A model generated the notes under the pieces. The model worked only from the letters and a program-made list of their open reading frames with translations, did no database searches and was not told the origin of the DNA. 6,664 nucleotides of DNA from Thermoleophilia bacterium (GTDB taxonomy: Bacteria; Actinomycetota; Thermoleophilia; Gaiellales; JAICJC01): NCBI GenBank assembly GCA_025928435.1, contig JAICJM010000207.1, positions 1 through 6,664 on the forward strand, written 5' to 3'. Made by a program: the position numbers and the translations under genes. This document shows positions 6,517 through 6,664 of the stretch, piece by piece; the stretch's first letter is position 1, and each line of letters begins with the position of its first letter.

Positions 6517-6533
6517 TAGGATCCGGGGTCCTA
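6517..6533. repeat. Inverted repeat TAGGATC-CGG-GGTCCTA upstream of aldehyde dehydrogenase
   Basis: Seven-nt arms with one G-T pair surround a CGG centre, 33-49 nt before the dehydrogenase ATG. The left arm TAGGAT also fits TANNNT as a possible plus-strand -10, with no clear -35. It may be a second operator or part of the dehydrogenase promoter. Evidence is weak. Confidence 0.3.
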
Positions 6534-6555
6534 TTTCGGTCGGCCGACACTGACG

Positions 6556-6561
6556 AAGGAG
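6556..6561 (+). promoter_or_regulatory. Ribosome binding site for aldehyde dehydrogenase
   Basis: AAGGAG lies 4 nt before the ATG at 6566. It is a strong Shine-Dalgarno sequence and fixes the start. It contrasts with the leaderless-looking oxidase on the other side of the divergent region. Confidence 0.75.
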
Positions 6562-6565
6562 CACC

Positions 6566-6664
6566 ATGAGCGACTATGCGGTCATCAATCCGGCGACGGG
6601 TGAGACGCTCAAGACCTACCCGACGATCACGGACGACGAGCTCGAGGCGGCCATCGCGGGCGCC
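6566..6664 (+). CDS. NAD(P)-dependent aldehyde dehydrogenase, N-terminal 33 residues, succinate-semialdehyde dehydrogenase-like
   Basis: Only the first 33 codons are in the window; the gene runs off the right edge. The start MSDYAVINPATGETLKTYP, then a DDELEAAI helix, is the typical opening of the aldehyde dehydrogenase superfamily (NPATGE before the first helix). It most resembles actinobacterial succinate-semialdehyde or related omega-aldehyde dehydrogenases. The catalytic Cys and Glu are outside the window, so the substrate class is tentative. It is transcribed divergently from the amine oxidase across 102 nt that contain the operator-like palindrome. Oxidation of the aldehyde made by the oxidase is the likely role, but this is inference from context. 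Confidence 0.75.
   Translation, partial: MSDYAVINPATGETLKTYPTITDDELEAAIAGA

Noticed and set aside
6464..6550. Amine oxidase starting at the upstream GTG 6550
   Set aside because: It would add 29 unconserved residues before the FAD fold and translate the operator and -10 region. The ATG at 6463 gives the usual start just ahead of the dinucleotide-binding strand.
1..6664. CRISPR arrays, tRNA or rRNA genes, insertion-sequence transposase, phage genes
   Set aside because: No repeated spacer pattern, no RNA gene signature, and no transposase or integrase motif was seen on either strand.

Overview
The window is very GC-rich. It has several GTG starts, start codons that look leaderless, and proteins of actinobacterial type: a SHOCT-tailed membrane protein, a MASE1 histidine kinase and an actinobacterial-style aldehyde dehydrogenase N-terminus. 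A high-GC Actinomycetota member, possibly of the Thermoleophilia type, is the best guess. This rests on codon and protein style only, because no rRNA or marker gene is present.

Left third (1-2192, plus strand): the C-terminal part of an FtsH-like zinc protease (M41, HEAGH motif), cut by the window edge, is followed 56 nt later by a six-helix membrane protein of unknown function with a SHOCT tail. This protein meets the next gene convergently. Only 7 nt separate the two stop codons, and both lie in a strong inverted repeat that is probably a shared stem-loop terminator.

Middle and right (2200-6463, minus strand, transcribed right to left): a flavin amine oxidase is followed by a TetR-type repressor whose GTG overlaps the oxidase stop by 4 nt. 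Next come a short-chain dehydrogenase/reductase (SDR) and an orphan MASE1-HisKA_3 sensor kinase. A nearly perfect 33-nt palindrome sits exactly at the TetR/SDR junction. It supplies the TetR stop codon and is followed at once by a candidate leaderless promoter for the SDR.

Right edge (6566-6664, plus strand): the N-terminus of an aldehyde dehydrogenase resembling succinate-semialdehyde dehydrogenase is divergent from the amine oxidase. The 102-nt divergent region carries a TGGTACA/TGTACCA operator-like palindrome overlapping an extended -10 and abutting the oxidase ATG. The most economical reading is an amine-catabolism module. The oxidase makes an aldehyde, the dehydrogenase oxidises it, and the co-transcribed TetR protein controls the shared region. 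The amine substrate cannot be told from sequence alone. I see no phage, CRISPR, tRNA or rRNA feature, and no stretch over 300 nt lacks a gene. I did not find a clearly new multi-gene system; the most unusual items are the junction palindrome and the operator-promoter-start stack.
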